This document shows positions 10,488-25,054 of a DNA stretch of 64,000 nt, in pieces. Numbering within the stretch: the first letter of the stretch is position 1; every line of letters starts with the position of its first letter. Origin of the DNA: Corynebacterium marambiense (GTDB taxonomy: Bacteria > Actinomycetota > Actinomycetes > Mycobacteriales > Mycobacteriaceae). The stretch lies in NCBI RefSeq assembly GCF_016342275.1, contig NZ_JAEIOT010000011.1:62001-126000 (forward strand). Direction: 5' to 3'. The translations under genes and the position numbers were made by a program. Under the pieces are notes generated by a model that saw nothing but the letters and a program-made list of their open reading frames with translations, did not search any database and was not told the origin of the DNA.

Positions 10488-11513
10488 ATGTCAATCGCCT
10501 CTCGCCTGCACAGCGCAGGGAAGAAGGTCACATCCGTGGTGGCCGCAACCGCCGTGACGGCCACCCTCATGGTCGTCGGCGCGGGAACCGCCGAAGCCGC
10601 CAACCGCGACTGGCTGCGGCCGGACGCTACTGGCACCTGCGAATGGGATGCCTCCGGACACGGAGTGCAGCGCTGCGACGTGTGGTCGCCCTCCATGAAC
10701 CGCACCGTGCCCGTCCTCGTACAGCCCTCCCAGCGCGGTGGCGACGCAGGTTTCTATCTGCTCGACGGGATGCGTGCGGATTCGCACCAGACCGGCTGGA
10801 CGATGTACTCCGATGCGCCGGCCACGTACGAGGACAGCAACATCAACCTCATCATGCCGATCGGCGGCGCGGGCACATTCTACAGTGACTGGATCGCCCC
10901 CGGTAACTTTGGTTCCTCCGCACCTGAGGTTATTAAATGGGAGACCTTCCTCACCGCTGAGCTGCCGGGATACCTGCAGCAGCACTTCGGGGTCAACCCC
11001 CACCGCAACTCCATCGCGGGGCTTTCCATGGGGGGAACCGCGGCACTGAATATCGCAGCGCGCCACCCCGAGATGTATCAGCAGGCCATGAGTTTCTCCG
11101 GATATCTCACCACCACTGCTCCGGGTATGCAGACGTTGATGCGCATCGCTCTTCTTGAGACCAGTGGCCTGAACCTCAACTCCATGTATGGAGCGCTGAT
11201 CAGCCCGCGGCGCTTCGAGAATGATCCGTACTGGAACATGGAAGGCTTGCGTGGTAAGGACATCTACATCTCCGCCGCGACCGGTATGTGGGCTGGCGGC
11301 GATTGGAATGTTCCACTCTGGGATCGCATCGTCGGGTGGGGCCTCGAGTGGGTCGCCCGCAACACCACGGTTGCCTGGGAGCTCAAGGCCCGTGCGATCG
11401 GCCTGGATCCGGCGGTCGACTATCCACCGACGGGTCTCCACAACTGGGGTATCTGGACCGATCAGATGCACAAGACCAAGGGCCGCGTCCTCGACGTCAT
11501 GAACGCCTGGTGA
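10488..11513 (+). CDS. cmt2: Mycolyltransferase (antigen 85/Cmt family)
   Basis: A 341-residue secreted esterase-fold enzyme that moves mycolate from trehalose monomycolate to a second TMM or to arabinogalactan. The signal peptide ends around AEAANRDW (about residue 37). The nucleophile is in GLSMGG (Ser about 180), and the C-terminal catalytic histidine is probably in GLHNWGIW. The length is typical of the single-domain enzymes and there are no LGFP repeats. The ATG at 10488 is preceded by AAGGAG at good spacing. A hairpin with a T-rich flank follows the stop. Which paralogue of the Cmt family it is rests on position next to ubiA and cop1. Confidence 0.92.
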   Translation: MSIASRLHSAGKKVTSVVAATAVTATLMVVGAGTAEAANRDWLRPDATGTCEWDASGHGVQRCDVWSPSMNRTVPVLVQPSQRGGDAGFYLLDGMRADSHQTGWTMYSDAPATYEDSNINLIMPIGGAGTFYSDWIAPGNFGSSAPEVIKWETFLTAELPGYLQQHFGVNPHRNSIAGLSMGGTAALNIAARHPEMYQQAMSFSGYLTTTAPGMQTLMRIALLETSGLNLNSMYGALISPRRFENDPYWNMEGLRGKDIYISAATGMWAGGDWNVPLWDRIVGWGLEWVARNTTVAWELKARAIGLDPAVDYPPTGLHNWGIWTDQMHKTKGRVLDVMNAW

Positions 11514-11529
11514 TTGTCCGCTCAACGTC

Positions 11530-11569
11530 ATCCCCGCCGGAACCTGAAACGATTGGTTCGGGCGGGGAT
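11530..11569 (+). terminator. Rho-independent terminator after cmt2
   Basis: A 15-bp stem with one mismatch (11530-11544 with 11555-11569) and a 10-base loop, followed by TCTCTCTGTCT. Confidence 0.8.
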
Positions 11570-11826
11570 TCTCTCTGTCTGGATCGGGTGCCCGCGCGGA
11601 TACCCCGGTTCGTCGCGGGCGGCACGCCCCGGTCCTCGGGGACGCCGGGTGACGTGGCTCGTGACGAGGTGACGCGTGGGGTAATGTCGGCGTGTCGCAC
11701 GGTCAATATCGACGAATCGCGGCGAACTGCCTAAACTTAAAGTCGATCTTTAGGGTTTGGGTCGGACGCTAGTACAGCGGTTAGTAACGACCCGACCCTT
11801 GAGCGACGACATAGCAATACGAAAAG
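11570..11826 (+). promoter_or_regulatory. Promoter-containing spacer upstream of cop1
   Basis: About 257 bases with no coding sign. A TTGAGC at 11799-11804 followed by AT-rich ATAGCAATAC could be a promoter, but the spacing is not ideal, so no exact start is proposed. The transcript would include the structured leader at 11827-11903. Confidence 0.3.
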
Positions 11827-11903
11827 CCGGTGGCGGTTGTCACTGCCCATTCCGGGGGAGGGGAACTCCCGGAGCGGAGCAGGACACCAGTTCATGCCAC
11901 CGG
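11827..11903 (+). ncRNA. Candidate structured 5' leader RNA of cop1
   Basis: Seventy-seven bases can fold into one long interrupted stem. CCGGTGGC (11827-11834) pairs with GCCACCGG (11896-11903). GG.TGTC (11835-11841) pairs with GACACC (11883-11888). CTGC (11843-11846) pairs with GCAG (11879-11882). TCCGGG(GG)AG pairs with CTCCCGGA at 11851-11873, closing on a GGGAA loop. The element lies 60-140 bases before the cop1 start. It matches no riboswitch class that I recognise. The pairing is seen directly; the regulatory role is inference. Confidence 0.45.
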
Positions 11904-11966
11904 TTGCACCGGTCGGCCATTTTCCGGCGACCATTGATCTCAAGAACCGATACAAAGGACACCTTC

Positions 11967-13955
11967 ATGCGCGACACCGCATCCAACAGCAGCCGGCGGC
12001 CTTACCGGATCGCCCTCGCTGCAGTCCCCACTGCCATCGCCCTGGGCGTCGGACTCCTCTCCCCGGTCGCCTCGGCCGAGCAATCGACGGTCCTGGCACA
12101 GAGCTCCGGCCTCGATGGCCTGTCCAGCGCATTCGGCTCATCCGGGGGAGTCTCTGACTACCTGAAGGAGGACAACGTCCCGGAGCGGACCCCCGTCAAG
12201 ACGGAGTACCCCGACATCGACGGTCTCCCCGAGGGCGTTGACGTCGTCCGTCAGGAGTGGCTGAGCACGCACCGCATCGCCTTGTTCATCAAGTCGGCTG
12301 CGATGCCGGAGCAGCTGATGCAGGTGCAGATCCTGCTCGCCCGCGACTGGTACTCCCAGCCGGACGCGAAGTTCCCGAGCGTATGGCTGCTCGATGGCCT
12401 GCGCGCCGTCGATGAGGAGTCCGGCTGGACCCTGAACACGAACGCCGAACAATTCTTCGCGGACAAGAACGTCAACGTGATCCTGCCGATCGGCGGCGAG
12501 TCGTCGTTCTACACCGACTGGAACCGCCCCGACAACGGCAAGAACTACCGCTGGGAGTCATTCCTCACGCAGGAACTGCCCGCCGTGCTGCGACAGGGCT
12601 ACCGGGCGAACGGTGAGCGTGCGCTCGCAGGTCTGTCGATGGGCGGCACCGGCGCCGTCAACATCGCCGAGCACCGCCCCGACCTCTTCAACTTCGTCGG
12701 CTCCTTCTCCGGATACCTGGACACCACCTCCACCGGTATGCCGGCGATGATCTCCGGGGCGCTACAGGAGGGCGGCGGCTACAGTGCCGACGCCATGTGG
12801 GGCCCCGCGGGCTCCCAGCGCTGGATTGACAACGACCCGAAGCTCGGCATCGAGGCGCTGAAGGGAAAGACCGTCTACATCTCCGCGGGCTCCGGGCGCG
12901 ACGATTTCGGTGAGCCTGGTTCCGTCGCCACCGGTCCCGCCAACGAGGCGGGCAAGGGGCTCGAGGTCATCGCCCGGATGACCTCGCAGACCTTCGTCGA
13001 GGCGGCCAAGGACGCCGGTGTCCCCGTGATCGCCATGTTCCGGCCGTCGGGCGTGCACAACTGGCCGTATTGGCAGTTCGAGCTGACCCAGGCGTGGCCC
13101 TACATCGCCGATACCCTCGCCCTGAAGGACGCGGACCGGGGCGCGGACTGCGTCACCATCGGCGCGATCGCGGAGGCGACCGCCTCCGGCGCATGGGGCA
13201 ACTGCGTGAACAACGAGTACGACGTCGTCGCCGGTGACGGTGACGCCGGTAAGGCGCAGGACTTCCGCGGGGGCCAGGCGTACTGGTCCGCGGACACCGG
13301 CGCGCACGTGATCATCGGACGCATCGCCGCCCGCTACGCGGAGCTCGGCGGGCCGCGCTCCTTCCTCGGCTTCCCGAAGACCAACGAGCTGGCCACGCCG
13401 GACGGCAAGGGTCGGTATGTCCACTTCGAGAACGGGTCCATCTACTGGACCCCGGAGACCGGCGCCCGTGAGATCCCGGGCGACATGTTCGAGGCTTGGG
13501 GCGATCAAGGCTGGGAGACCGGCGTGCTCGGGTACCCGGTGGCCGAGGCCAAGGAACTTGAGGGCAGCTGGATCCAGCAGTTCCAGGGCGGCTACGTCAT
13601 CCGCACCCCGAAGAACGGGACATTCTGGTCCCGCGGCCTCATCGCCCGCAAGTACGGCGAGATGAAGGCTACCGCGTCGAAGCTCGGTGCACCGACCTCC
13701 AACGAGTTCCTGATCGCGGGGGGCGCGCTGCAGAACTTCGACAACGGCACGATCTACTGGTCCGCCTCCACTGGTGCACACGCTGTGTACAACGGCGACA
13801 TCCGCGACCACTGGGGCAAGAACGGATGGGAGAACGGCAAGTTCGGGTGGCCCACCACCGATCTCGAGGAGATCCCCGCCGGTGGCCTGAAGCAGTCCTT
13901 CCGACACGGCACGATCAAGCAGATCAACGGTCGAATCGTCGAGGAAATGAACTGA
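11967..13955 (+). CDS. cop1: Mycolyltransferase Cop1/PS1 with LGFP repeats
   Basis: A 662-residue secreted mycolyltransferase, the large C. glutamicum PS1 type. The signal peptide ends near PVASAEQS (about 36). The esterase domain has its nucleophile in [10 protein letters not shown] (Ser about 224) and a histidine in SGVHNWPYW. The C-terminal third carries LGFP-type repeats ([35 protein letters not shown]), thought to tether the enzyme to the wall. The ATG at 11967 was chosen because it precedes the basic signal-peptide start and follows AAAGGAC. Its TGA overlaps the next gene's ATG by one base (TGATG), so the two are coupled. Confidence 0.95.
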   Translation: MRDTASNSSRRPYRIALAAVPTAIALGVGLLSPVASAEQSTVLAQSSGLDGLSSAFGSSGGVSDYLKEDNVPERTPVKTEYPDIDGLPEGVDVVRQEWLSTHRIALFIKSAAMPEQLMQVQILLARDWYSQPDAKFPSVWLLDGLRAVDEESGWTLNTNAEQFFADKNVNVILPIGGESSFYTDWNRPDNGKNYRWESFLTQELPAVLRQGYRANGERALAGLSMGGTGAVNIAEHRPDLFNFVGSFSGYLDTTSTGMPAMISGALQEGGGYSADAMWGPAGSQRWIDNDPKLGIEALKGKTVYISAGSGRDDFGEPGSVATGPANEAGKGLEVIARMTSQTFVEAAKDAGVPVIAMFRPSGVHNWPYWQFELTQAWPYIADTLALKDADRGADCVTIGAIAEATASGAWGNCVNNEYDVVAGDGDAGKAQDFRGGQAYWSADTGAHVIIGRIAARYAELGGPRSFLGFPKTNELATPDGKGRYVHFENGSIYWTPETGAREIPGDMFEAWGDQGWETGVLGYPVAEAKELEGSWIQQFQGGYVIRTPKNGTFWSRGLIARKYGEMKATASKLGAPTSNEFLIAGGALQNFDNGTIYWSASTGAHAVYNGDIRDHWGKNGWENGKFGWPTTDLEEIPAGGLKQSFRHGTIKQINGRIVEEMN

Positions 13956-14494
13956 TGCGTAGGTTTACCTTTCCCCTGCTGACCGTCGCGGTGCTCGCAC
14001 TCGCGGGATGCGGCGGAGCTACCTCTGAGAGTGGTGATGCCACCGAGACCCAGGCGATTACGTCCTCGCTGCCGACAGCGTCGTCTGCCGCCTCCGCGGA
14101 GGAGAAGGCCGCCCGCGAATCGAAGGAATCGTCACTCTCCTCCGCCAGCCCGGAGCACCGGGAGGTCGCCCCCCAGCCGGTGGTTCCCGCAGTGCCCGAG
14201 CCCCGGGACGGGGCAGCCAGGGAGATTGATGAGATCCCCGGGCTTGCCCAGGACCGCAGTCCCGCCGACCTGGACTACCTGAAGGCGCTCACGGGCAGCG
14301 GAATCACCGTCGACGGTGTCGAGGACCAGATGATTGGTGCCGCTGCCGAGGTGTGCCGCTCGGCCGCCAGCGGCGTGGAGAACTACACGCTGGAGGCCGT
14401 CGCCGGTCAACTCGTTGAGCAAGGGCGGGCCTCCGCCCCGGTCCCGGAGATCGCTAAGCGGATTGCCTCCGCCGCCAAGTCGGCGTACTGCTAG
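13955..14494 (+). CDS. DUF732-like lipoprotein
   Basis: A 179-residue putative lipoprotein with lipobox LALAGC and a lipidation cysteine near residue 20. A low-complexity Ser/Ala/Glu linker (about 25-75) leads to a small C-terminal domain (LDYLKALTGSGITVDGVE ... AAKSAYC). Its two cysteines, the AAEVCRSA context and its length resemble DUF732, an actinobacterial extracytoplasmic domain of unknown function. It is translationally coupled to cop1 and followed 5 bases later by the cutinase-like gene, so an envelope role is likely. Confidence 0.8.
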   Translation: MRRFTFPLLTVAVLALAGCGGATSESGDATETQAITSSLPTASSAASAEEKAARESKESSLSSASPEHREVAPQPVVPAVPEPRDGAAREIDEIPGLAQDRSPADLDYLKALTGSGITVDGVEDQMIGAAAEVCRSAASGVENYTLEAVAGQLVEQGRASAPVPEIAKRIASAAKSAYC

Positions 14495-14499
14495 ACGGT

Positions 14500-15480
14500 A
14501 TGAAAAAGACGCTGACAGTCCTGGCCGTCATCATCGTGGTCGGCCTGATCGCCGTGGGAACATGGCGCTGGGTCAATGATGAGGGGATCATTCCCGGCCA
14601 GGAACCGGGTGGACCCGGCGGGCCCGCCGCCACCGGACCGGTACAGCCGGACTGGTGCCCCGACGTCGAGGTCATCGCCGCGCCGGGCACGTGGGAGTCG
14701 TCGCCCACGGACGATCCGGCCAACCCGTCGTTCAACCCCAACTCGTTCCTGCTGACGGTCACCCGGCCGCTGCAGAACACGTATCCGGCGGACCGGGTGA
14801 AGGTATGGACGCTGCCGTACACCGCGCAGTTCCGCAATCTCAACGCTGATCAGGAGATGACCTACGACGAGTCCCGGAACGAGGGCACGTCGACGCTGGA
14901 GAATGAGCTCCGGATCACCCATCGGGACTGCCCGCTCACCGACTTCGTCATGACGGGATTCTCCCAGGGAGCGGTCATCGTCGGTGACATCGCCAGCGAG
15001 ATCGGCAACGGACACGGCGCCGTGCCTGCTGAACGCGTCAGGGGTGTCGCCCTGATCGCAGACGGTCGGCGCGAGCCCGGTGTCGGGCAGTCCGTGGGCA
15101 ACCCGGTGTCCGGTGTCGGTGCCGAGATCTCCCTCGAATTGCTGAACCCGGCCGTGCAGCTGGTCACCCCGGGCGCCACGATGCGCGGCCCGCGGGATAG
15201 CGGCTTCGGTGTCCTGGACGACCGGACCTTCCAGGTCTGTGCCCCGAACGACCACATCTGCGATGCCCCGCTGGGCGTCGGGAACGCGGTGGAGCGGGCC
15301 CAGGGGCTGATCGAGAACAACGGGGTGCACGCACAGTACGCCACGAACCCGAACGTGTTCCCGGGGTCGACGACAACCCAGTGGCTGATCGGCTGGATCT
15401 CCGGCCTCATCGACCGGGCCCCGGCACCCGCGCAGGCGCCCGAATCCGGTGTGGTCAACTCCGTGCCTCCGGTGCCCTGA
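14500..15480 (+). CDS. Cutinase-family envelope lipase/esterase (Rv3802c type)
   Basis: A 326-residue membrane-anchored or secreted serine esterase. An N-terminal hydrophobic segment (about 4-22) is followed by a Pro/Gly-rich spacer. The cutinase fold shows GFSQGA with Ser about 155, the conserved Cys-containing HICDAP segment with the catalytic Asp, and a histidine in GVHAQY. Conserved synteny with cop1, fadD32 and pks13 matches Rv3802c, an essential mycobacterial phospholipase/thioesterase linked to mycolate metabolism. The natural substrate here is not known. It ends about 110 bases before fadD32. Confidence 0.88.
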   Translation: MKKTLTVLAVIIVVGLIAVGTWRWVNDEGIIPGQEPGGPGGPAATGPVQPDWCPDVEVIAAPGTWESSPTDDPANPSFNPNSFLLTVTRPLQNTYPADRVKVWTLPYTAQFRNLNADQEMTYDESRNEGTSTLENELRITHRDCPLTDFVMTGFSQGAVIVGDIASEIGNGHGAVPAERVRGVALIADGRREPGVGQSVGNPVSGVGAEISLELLNPAVQLVTPGATMRGPRDSGFGVLDDRTFQVCAPNDHICDAPLGVGNAVERAQGLIENNGVHAQYATNPNVFPGSTTTQWLIGWISGLIDRAPAPAQAPESGVVNSVPPVP

Positions 15481-15589
15481 CACCGCGCGTCGGCGGGTGT
15501 TTCGTCGGCAAAGTAATACACTGGACCAAACTTACGATGCAAAATACGGTGCCGGATAGTGCGCACCACACCGACGAACGAGGAGAATA

Positions 15590-17434
15590 ATGGATCTCAA
15601 GGCGGCCATCGGCCAGTTCTTTGATGACAAGGGCCAGATCAACCTTCCGGAGCAGCTGACGCTGGCCGGACTGTGCGAGACCCTCTACATGGTGGAGGCC
15701 GCCTCAGGTGGCGTGGACCGTGACTGCCTCCGGTTCTGGGACTACTCGTTGAACCGCGACGGTGAGTGCACGGACTATTCGCGCAGGCAGATCAACACCC
15801 GAATCAAGGCTGTCGCCGCCCGTCTCCAGCAGATCGGTTCGCTCGGTGACCGGGTCGCGATCCTCGCCGGCAATAGCCCGGAGTACATGTTCGGCTTCCT
15901 CGGCGCGATGTACGCCGGCATGGCCCCGATCCCGCTCTACGATCCGATGGAGCCCGGTCACGGTGACCACCTCACTGCGGTCCTCGCGGACTGCGAGCCC
16001 AAGTTCATCCTGACGAACTCCGCCTCCGCAGCGGCCGTCCGCAAACTGTTCGCGTCCCGCCCCGCAGCAGAACGCCCGCGTATCCTCACGATCGATGCGC
16101 TCCCGGACTCCCTGGCCGAGAGCTTCGTCAACCCCATGGAGACCGAGGCCGGCAAGCAGCTCGCCGCGTCCTCGACGACGTCCCCGCTGGACCTCGTGGC
16201 GTTCCTGCAGTACACCTCCGGCTCGACCCGAACCCCCGCCGGCGTGGTTCTGACCAACCGCAATATCATGACCAACGTGCTGCAGATCTTCACCGCGGCG
16301 AATCTGAAGCTGCCGTTGCGGGTGGTCTCCTGGTTGCCGCTGCACCACGACATGGGCATCATTCTCGCCGCTTTCTGTGTGATCCTCGGGCTGAAGATCG
16401 AGATGATGAGCCCCCGCGACTTCATTCAGCAGCCCGGTCGGTGGCTAGACCAGATCGCCGCCGGTGACGAAGACGAGTACATCTACACCATCGTCCCGAA
16501 CTTCGCCCTCGAGCTCGCCGTGCGCTACGGTCGCCCCGCCGAGGGGGAGACCCTGGACCTCAGCCGCGTGGACGGTCTGATCGTCGGCTCCGAGCCGGTT
16601 ACCCCGAAAGCCATCAACCAGTTCATCGACGCCTTCGGTGGGTACGGTCTGAACACCAACGCCATCCGCCCCTCCTACGGTCTGGCCGAGGCATCGCTCA
16701 TCGTCTCCACCCCGCAGACCGACACCCGCCCGCTGATCACCTGGGTCGACCGGGACCGCCTCAACGAGGGCACCGTGGAGCTCGTCGACGGCCCCGGTGA
16801 GCACGCCGCCGCCCTCGTGTCCAACGGCCAGGTGGCCCGCCCGCAGCACCTCGTCATCGTCGATCCCGAGACCCGCTGCGAGGTGCCCGACGGCACCGTC
16901 GGTGAGATGTGGACCCACGGCGACAACACCGCCGCCGGCTATCTCGACCGCCCCGACGACACCGCCGAGACGTTCCGCAACACCCTTGCCGGTCGTCTGC
17001 CCGAGAACTCCCGCGCTGAGGGCGCCCCGGACGATGACCGCTGGCTGGCAACCGGCGACCTCGGTGTGATCGTCAACGACGAGCTCTACATCACCGGCCG
17101 CCGCAAGGACCTCATCATCATCGCGGGCCGGAACCACTACCCGCAGGACATCGAGTACACCGTCGACCACGCCTCGGACCACATCCGCCCCGCGGCCATC
17201 GCTGCGTTCGCCATCCCCGGCGACGAGGTGGAGAAACTGGTCATCATCGCGGAACGCGATCTCGGACGGGACGCGGACGGTGACGCTGCGGCGATCGACG
17301 CGATCCGCACCGCCGTGTCCACCTCGCACGGTGTCGTTCCGGAGGACATCGTGATCGTCGCACCCGACGAAATCAAGCGCAGTTCCAGCGGTAAGATTGC
17401 CCGGAGGGTCTGTCGCCGCGACTATCTCGCATAG
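15590..17434 (+). CDS. fadD32: Long-chain fatty-acyl-AMP ligase FadD32
   Basis: A 614-residue cytoplasmic adenylate-forming enzyme that activates the meromycolate (here a normal fatty acid) as acyl-AMP and loads it on Pks13. The P-loop YTSGSTRTPAGV (about residue 207) is of the FAAL subtype. SYGLAEASL, TGDLGV and the C-terminal KRSSSGKIARR with the catalytic lysine are present. The ATG is preceded by GAGGAG. A -10-like TACGAT lies at 15533-15538, suggesting its own promoter. A very strong hairpin follows the stop and separates it from pks13, although the two work in one complex. Confidence 0.97.
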   Translation: MDLKAAIGQFFDDKGQINLPEQLTLAGLCETLYMVEAASGGVDRDCLRFWDYSLNRDGECTDYSRRQINTRIKAVAARLQQIGSLGDRVAILAGNSPEYMFGFLGAMYAGMAPIPLYDPMEPGHGDHLTAVLADCEPKFILTNSASAAAVRKLFASRPAAERPRILTIDALPDSLAESFVNPMETEAGKQLAASSTTSPLDLVAFLQYTSGSTRTPAGVVLTNRNIMTNVLQIFTAANLKLPLRVVSWLPLHHDMGIILAAFCVILGLKIEMMSPRDFIQQPGRWLDQIAAGDEDEYIYTIVPNFALELAVRYGRPAEGETLDLSRVDGLIVGSEPVTPKAINQFIDAFGGYGLNTNAIRPSYGLAEASLIVSTPQTDTRPLITWVDRDRLNEGTVELVDGPGEHAAALVSNGQVARPQHLVIVDPETRCEVPDGTVGEMWTHGDNTAAGYLDRPDDTAETFRNTLAGRLPENSRAEGAPDDDRWLATGDLGVIVNDELYITGRRKDLIIIAGRNHYPQDIEYTVDHASDHIRPAAIAAFAIPGDEVEKLVIIAERDLGRDADGDAAAIDAIRTAVSTSHGVVPEDIVIVAPDEIKRSSSGKIARRVCRRDYLA

Positions 17435-17457
17435 GGATCATCAGCCACCACCGGACA

Positions 17458-17512
17458 GGCCCCCCGTGGTTCCCCTCCCGTCACACCGGCGGGAGGGGAA
17501 CCACGGGGGGCC
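17458..17512. terminator. Very stable hairpin between fadD32 and pks13
   Basis: A perfect 23-bp stem pairs 17458-17480 with 17490-17512 around a 9-base loop. No T tract follows. It would end or attenuate fadD32 transcription. An AT-rich GATAAT at 17552-17557 downstream could be the -10 of a separate pks13 promoter (weak). Confidence 0.7.
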
Positions 17513-17601
17513 GCGCCGTTACCGGGGTGAAACGATCACCGTGGCGAATCAGATAATTCATCAAGACCGAAATCACCACACGAAAAGAGTGAAGCCACCG
17601 C

Positions 17602-22467
<4,866 letters not shown>

Positions 22468-22491
22468 AATTAGAAGAGGTAAAGGGGCGAC

Positions 22492-24042
22492 GTGACCGGC
22501 CACACCACCGCTGAGAAACTCGCGGATCTGCACGCCAAACTCGCGCGGGCACAGGACCCGGGCAGTGAGAAAGCCCGTGCCAAGCGTGACGCCGAAGGTC
22601 TGACGACGCCCCGCCACCGCATCTCCCGGCTCCTCGACGAGGGCTCCTTCGTCGAGATCGGGGCACTTGGGCGCACCCCGGACACCCCTGACGCCCCCTA
22701 CGGTGACGGCGTCGTCGCCGGCTACGGCCGCATCGGCGGGCGTCCCGTCGCCGTCTACGCCCACGACAAGACCGTGTTCGGCGGTTCGGTGGGCGTGACC
22801 TTCGGCAAGAAGGTCTGCGAGGTGATGGACATGGCCATCAAGATCGGCTGCCCCGTCATCGGCATCAACGATTCCGGTGGCGCCCGCATCCAGGACGCCG
22901 TCACCTCCCTGGCGATGTACTCCGAGATCGCCCGCCGCCAGCTGCCTCTCTCGGGACGCAGCCCGCAGATCTCGATCATGCTGGGCAAGTGCGCCGGTGG
23001 TGCGGTGTACGCCCCCGTGACCACCGACTTCGTCGTCGCCGTGGCGGACCGCGCCGAGATGTACGTCACCGGTCCCGAGATCATCAAGAGCGTCACCGGC
23101 GAGGTCATCTCATCGGCCGAACTCGGTGGCGCCTACGAGCAGATGCTCAACGGCAACGTCTCCTACGTCGCCACCGACGAGGAGGACGCCTACGACTACG
23201 TCCACGAGCTCCTCGACCACCTGCCGAGTTCCTGCTTCGAACCGGCGCCCGTGTACGCCGCCGAGGACGACACACCCACCGAACGGGACATGGCGCTCGA
23301 CTCGTTCATGCCGGACGACACCAACGCCGGCTACGACATGCACGATCTCCTCGACCAGATCTTCGATGACGAGGGCCTGCTGGAGATTCAGGCCGACTAC
23401 GCGCCGAACATGATCACCGGTTTCACACGTATCGATGGACACAGCGTCGGTGTCGTGGCTAATCAGCCGATGTTCTACGCTGGCTGCATCGACGCCGACG
23501 CCGCCGACAAGTCCTCCCGCTTCATCCGGATCTGCGACGCCTACAACATCCCGCTGGTGTTCGTCGTCGACACCCCCGGCTACCTGCCCGGCGTCGAGCA
23601 GGAGAAGCTCGGCCTGATCCACCGTGGTGCGAAGCTCGGGTTCTCCGTCGTGGAGGCCACGGTGCCGAAGATCTCCCTCATCGTCCGCAAGGCATACGGC
23701 GGCGCCTACGCCGTGATGGGCTCGAAGTCCCTCTCCGGTGACATCAACCTCGCGTGGCCCACCGCCCAGGTCGCCGTCATGGGGGCCGCCGCAGCCGTCG
23801 TGATGATCCAGGGCCGGCAGATCGCCGCCGCCCCGCCGGAGCAGCGCGAGTACATGAAGAAACTGTTCATGGACTTCTACGACGAGAACATGACCAGCCC
23901 CTACGTCGCGGCTGAACGCGGCTACATCGACGCCATGATCGAACCCAACCAGACCCGTGTTGCGCTCCGGCAGGCCCTGCGGCAGCTGTCCACCAAGCGC
24001 GTCCCCGTGGAGCAGAAGAAACACACGATCATGCCGATGTGA
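22492..24042 (+). CDS. accD4: Acyl-CoA carboxylase beta (carboxyltransferase) subunit
   Basis: A 516-residue carboxyltransferase. With the shared biotin-bearing alpha subunit and AccD5-type partners it carboxylates the long acyl-CoA used as the alpha branch by Pks13 (called accD3 in C. glutamicum, accD4 in mycobacteria). Both carboxyltransferase halves are visible: INDSGGARIQDAV and GKCAGGAVYAP in the N half; DTPGYLPGVEQE, RKAYGGAYAVMGSKSL and the C-terminal KHTIMPM in the C half. The GTG start has AAAGGGG upstream, 24 bases after the pks13 stop. A small CAGGCA-CCA-TGCCTG hairpin at 24061-24075 follows but is a weak terminator. Confidence 0.95.
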   Translation: MTGHTTAEKLADLHAKLARAQDPGSEKARAKRDAEGLTTPRHRISRLLDEGSFVEIGALGRTPDTPDAPYGDGVVAGYGRIGGRPVAVYAHDKTVFGGSVGVTFGKKVCEVMDMAIKIGCPVIGINDSGGARIQDAVTSLAMYSEIARRQLPLSGRSPQISIMLGKCAGGAVYAPVTTDFVVAVADRAEMYVTGPEIIKSVTGEVISSAELGGAYEQMLNGNVSYVATDEEDAYDYVHELLDHLPSSCFEPAPVYAAEDDTPTERDMALDSFMPDDTNAGYDMHDLLDQIFDDEGLLEIQADYAPNMITGFTRIDGHSVGVVANQPMFYAGCIDADAADKSSRFIRICDAYNIPLVFVVDTPGYLPGVEQEKLGLIHRGAKLGFSVVEATVPKISLIVRKAYGGAYAVMGSKSLSGDINLAWPTAQVAVMGAAAAVVMIQGRQIAAAPPEQREYMKKLFMDFYDENMTSPYVAAERGYIDAMIEPNQTRVALRQALRQLSTKRVPVEQKKHTIMPM

Positions 24043-24161
24043 CAGCACTCCGGGAGGGGGCAGGCACCATGCCTGTGACCAGCGGGAACCGCCACTCCAC
24101 AGTCTGTGAGCAGCCTGTTCCGGGCCCCGTTGCCCGCATTCATCCCGCAGCGGGCGGTCCC

Positions 24162-24365
24162 TCAGTCGCGGTGGTGCGTGAGCGGAACGATGACCCTGCG
24201 TACGAGTAGCCACACGGCGGGGCCGATCACCGGGGTGAGTAGGCACAGAACCGCGCACAGCAGAGCCGTCGTTGGCGTGGACTCCGCCCGTTCCACGGAA
24301 TAGACGGCGGTCGCCGTGAGAACCACGAGTACCAGAGCACTGAGCCAGACCGTCGGGCTGTCCAT
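24162..24365 (-). CDS. Small two-segment membrane protein (PLDc_N-like)
   Basis: A 67-residue protein with two hydrophobic helices: WLSALVLVVLTATAV near the N-terminus and ALLCAVLCLLTPVIGPAVW in the middle, ending in a basic tail. The second helix with a helix-breaking Pro-X-X-Gly-Pro before WLL resembles small PLDc_N-type membrane proteins, whose function is unknown. The ATG at 24365 was chosen over an upstream ATG at 24431 because the extra 22 residues are not membrane-like. Nothing in the context tells its role. Confidence 0.55.
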   Translation of the reverse strand: MDSPTVWLSALVLVVLTATAVYSVERAESTPTTALLCAVLCLLTPVIGPAVWLLVRRVIVPLTHHRD

Positions 24366-24973
24366 CGCCGCACCGTACCCTGACAGGGACAGTGGGCCGT
24401 GGGCGGTACTCGGGGTGGTGGCGGTGGGCACGGGGTTCCTTCCCGATGGCGGTGACTGTGGACGACCGGGGCCGGTGGATCGGATGCGGTGGACTGTGTT
24501 TCAGAGCGCGAACTGCATGGTACATCCCGACGTCGAGCAGCCCGTCGGCCAGATATGCCCCGGGCGCTATTCGCCCCGGGCAGTTCTCAGTCGGCCCGAC
24601 CAGTCGACTCCGGTGGGCAACCCGACGGGTGCCGCTGACCGGCATCGTGACGGAAGGGGGCTTTCTCGGCCGGCTGTCCGGTCCGCGCAGGATGCGTACT
24701 TCCACTTCCACGGCGCCGCTCATTCGGCGGCGTCCCGGTCGCACGCACTCCCCGGTGCGCCACGTGTGAGCCTACGCATCGCTCGCCGGGTGGGGTTGGC
24801 TGCACGAATACTGTCACATTCAGGATGGCTGGCGGGGAGGCCGGTCGGCTTCCGGCCGGGACGGAGCCTCGGCACGCGGTTCCAGCCGTACACAGCGGTG
24901 CTTTCTCGGGGGTGATCTTCGACCCGATGGTGGGGCACCGAGCTCGTCCGGGCGTCGCGGCGCCCCGGTGACT
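24366..24973. other. Gene-poor tract upstream of the XRE pair
   Basis: About 600 bases with several open frames but no recognisable protein and no ribosome site placed well for one. It contains an 11-bp hairpin with one mismatch at 24556-24582 (TGCCCCGGGCG and its near complement around CTATT). Nothing else was identified. Confidence 0.4.
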
Positions 24974-25013
24974 GTCAAAGACCCTTGACCACGACGGTAG
25001 CCCGGCCTAGCCT
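24974..25013 (+). promoter_or_regulatory. Promoter with dyad over the -35 box
   Basis: TTGACC (24985-24990) and TAGCCT (25008-25013) are separated by exactly 17 bases. The inverted repeat GTCAA-N6-TTGAC (24974-24989) overlaps the -35. The XRE protein encoded downstream is the natural candidate to bind it (inference). Confidence 0.55.
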
Positions 25014-25054
25014 CGGTGATGTCAAGGAAACTTAACTCCGAGGAGTGGAAAACC

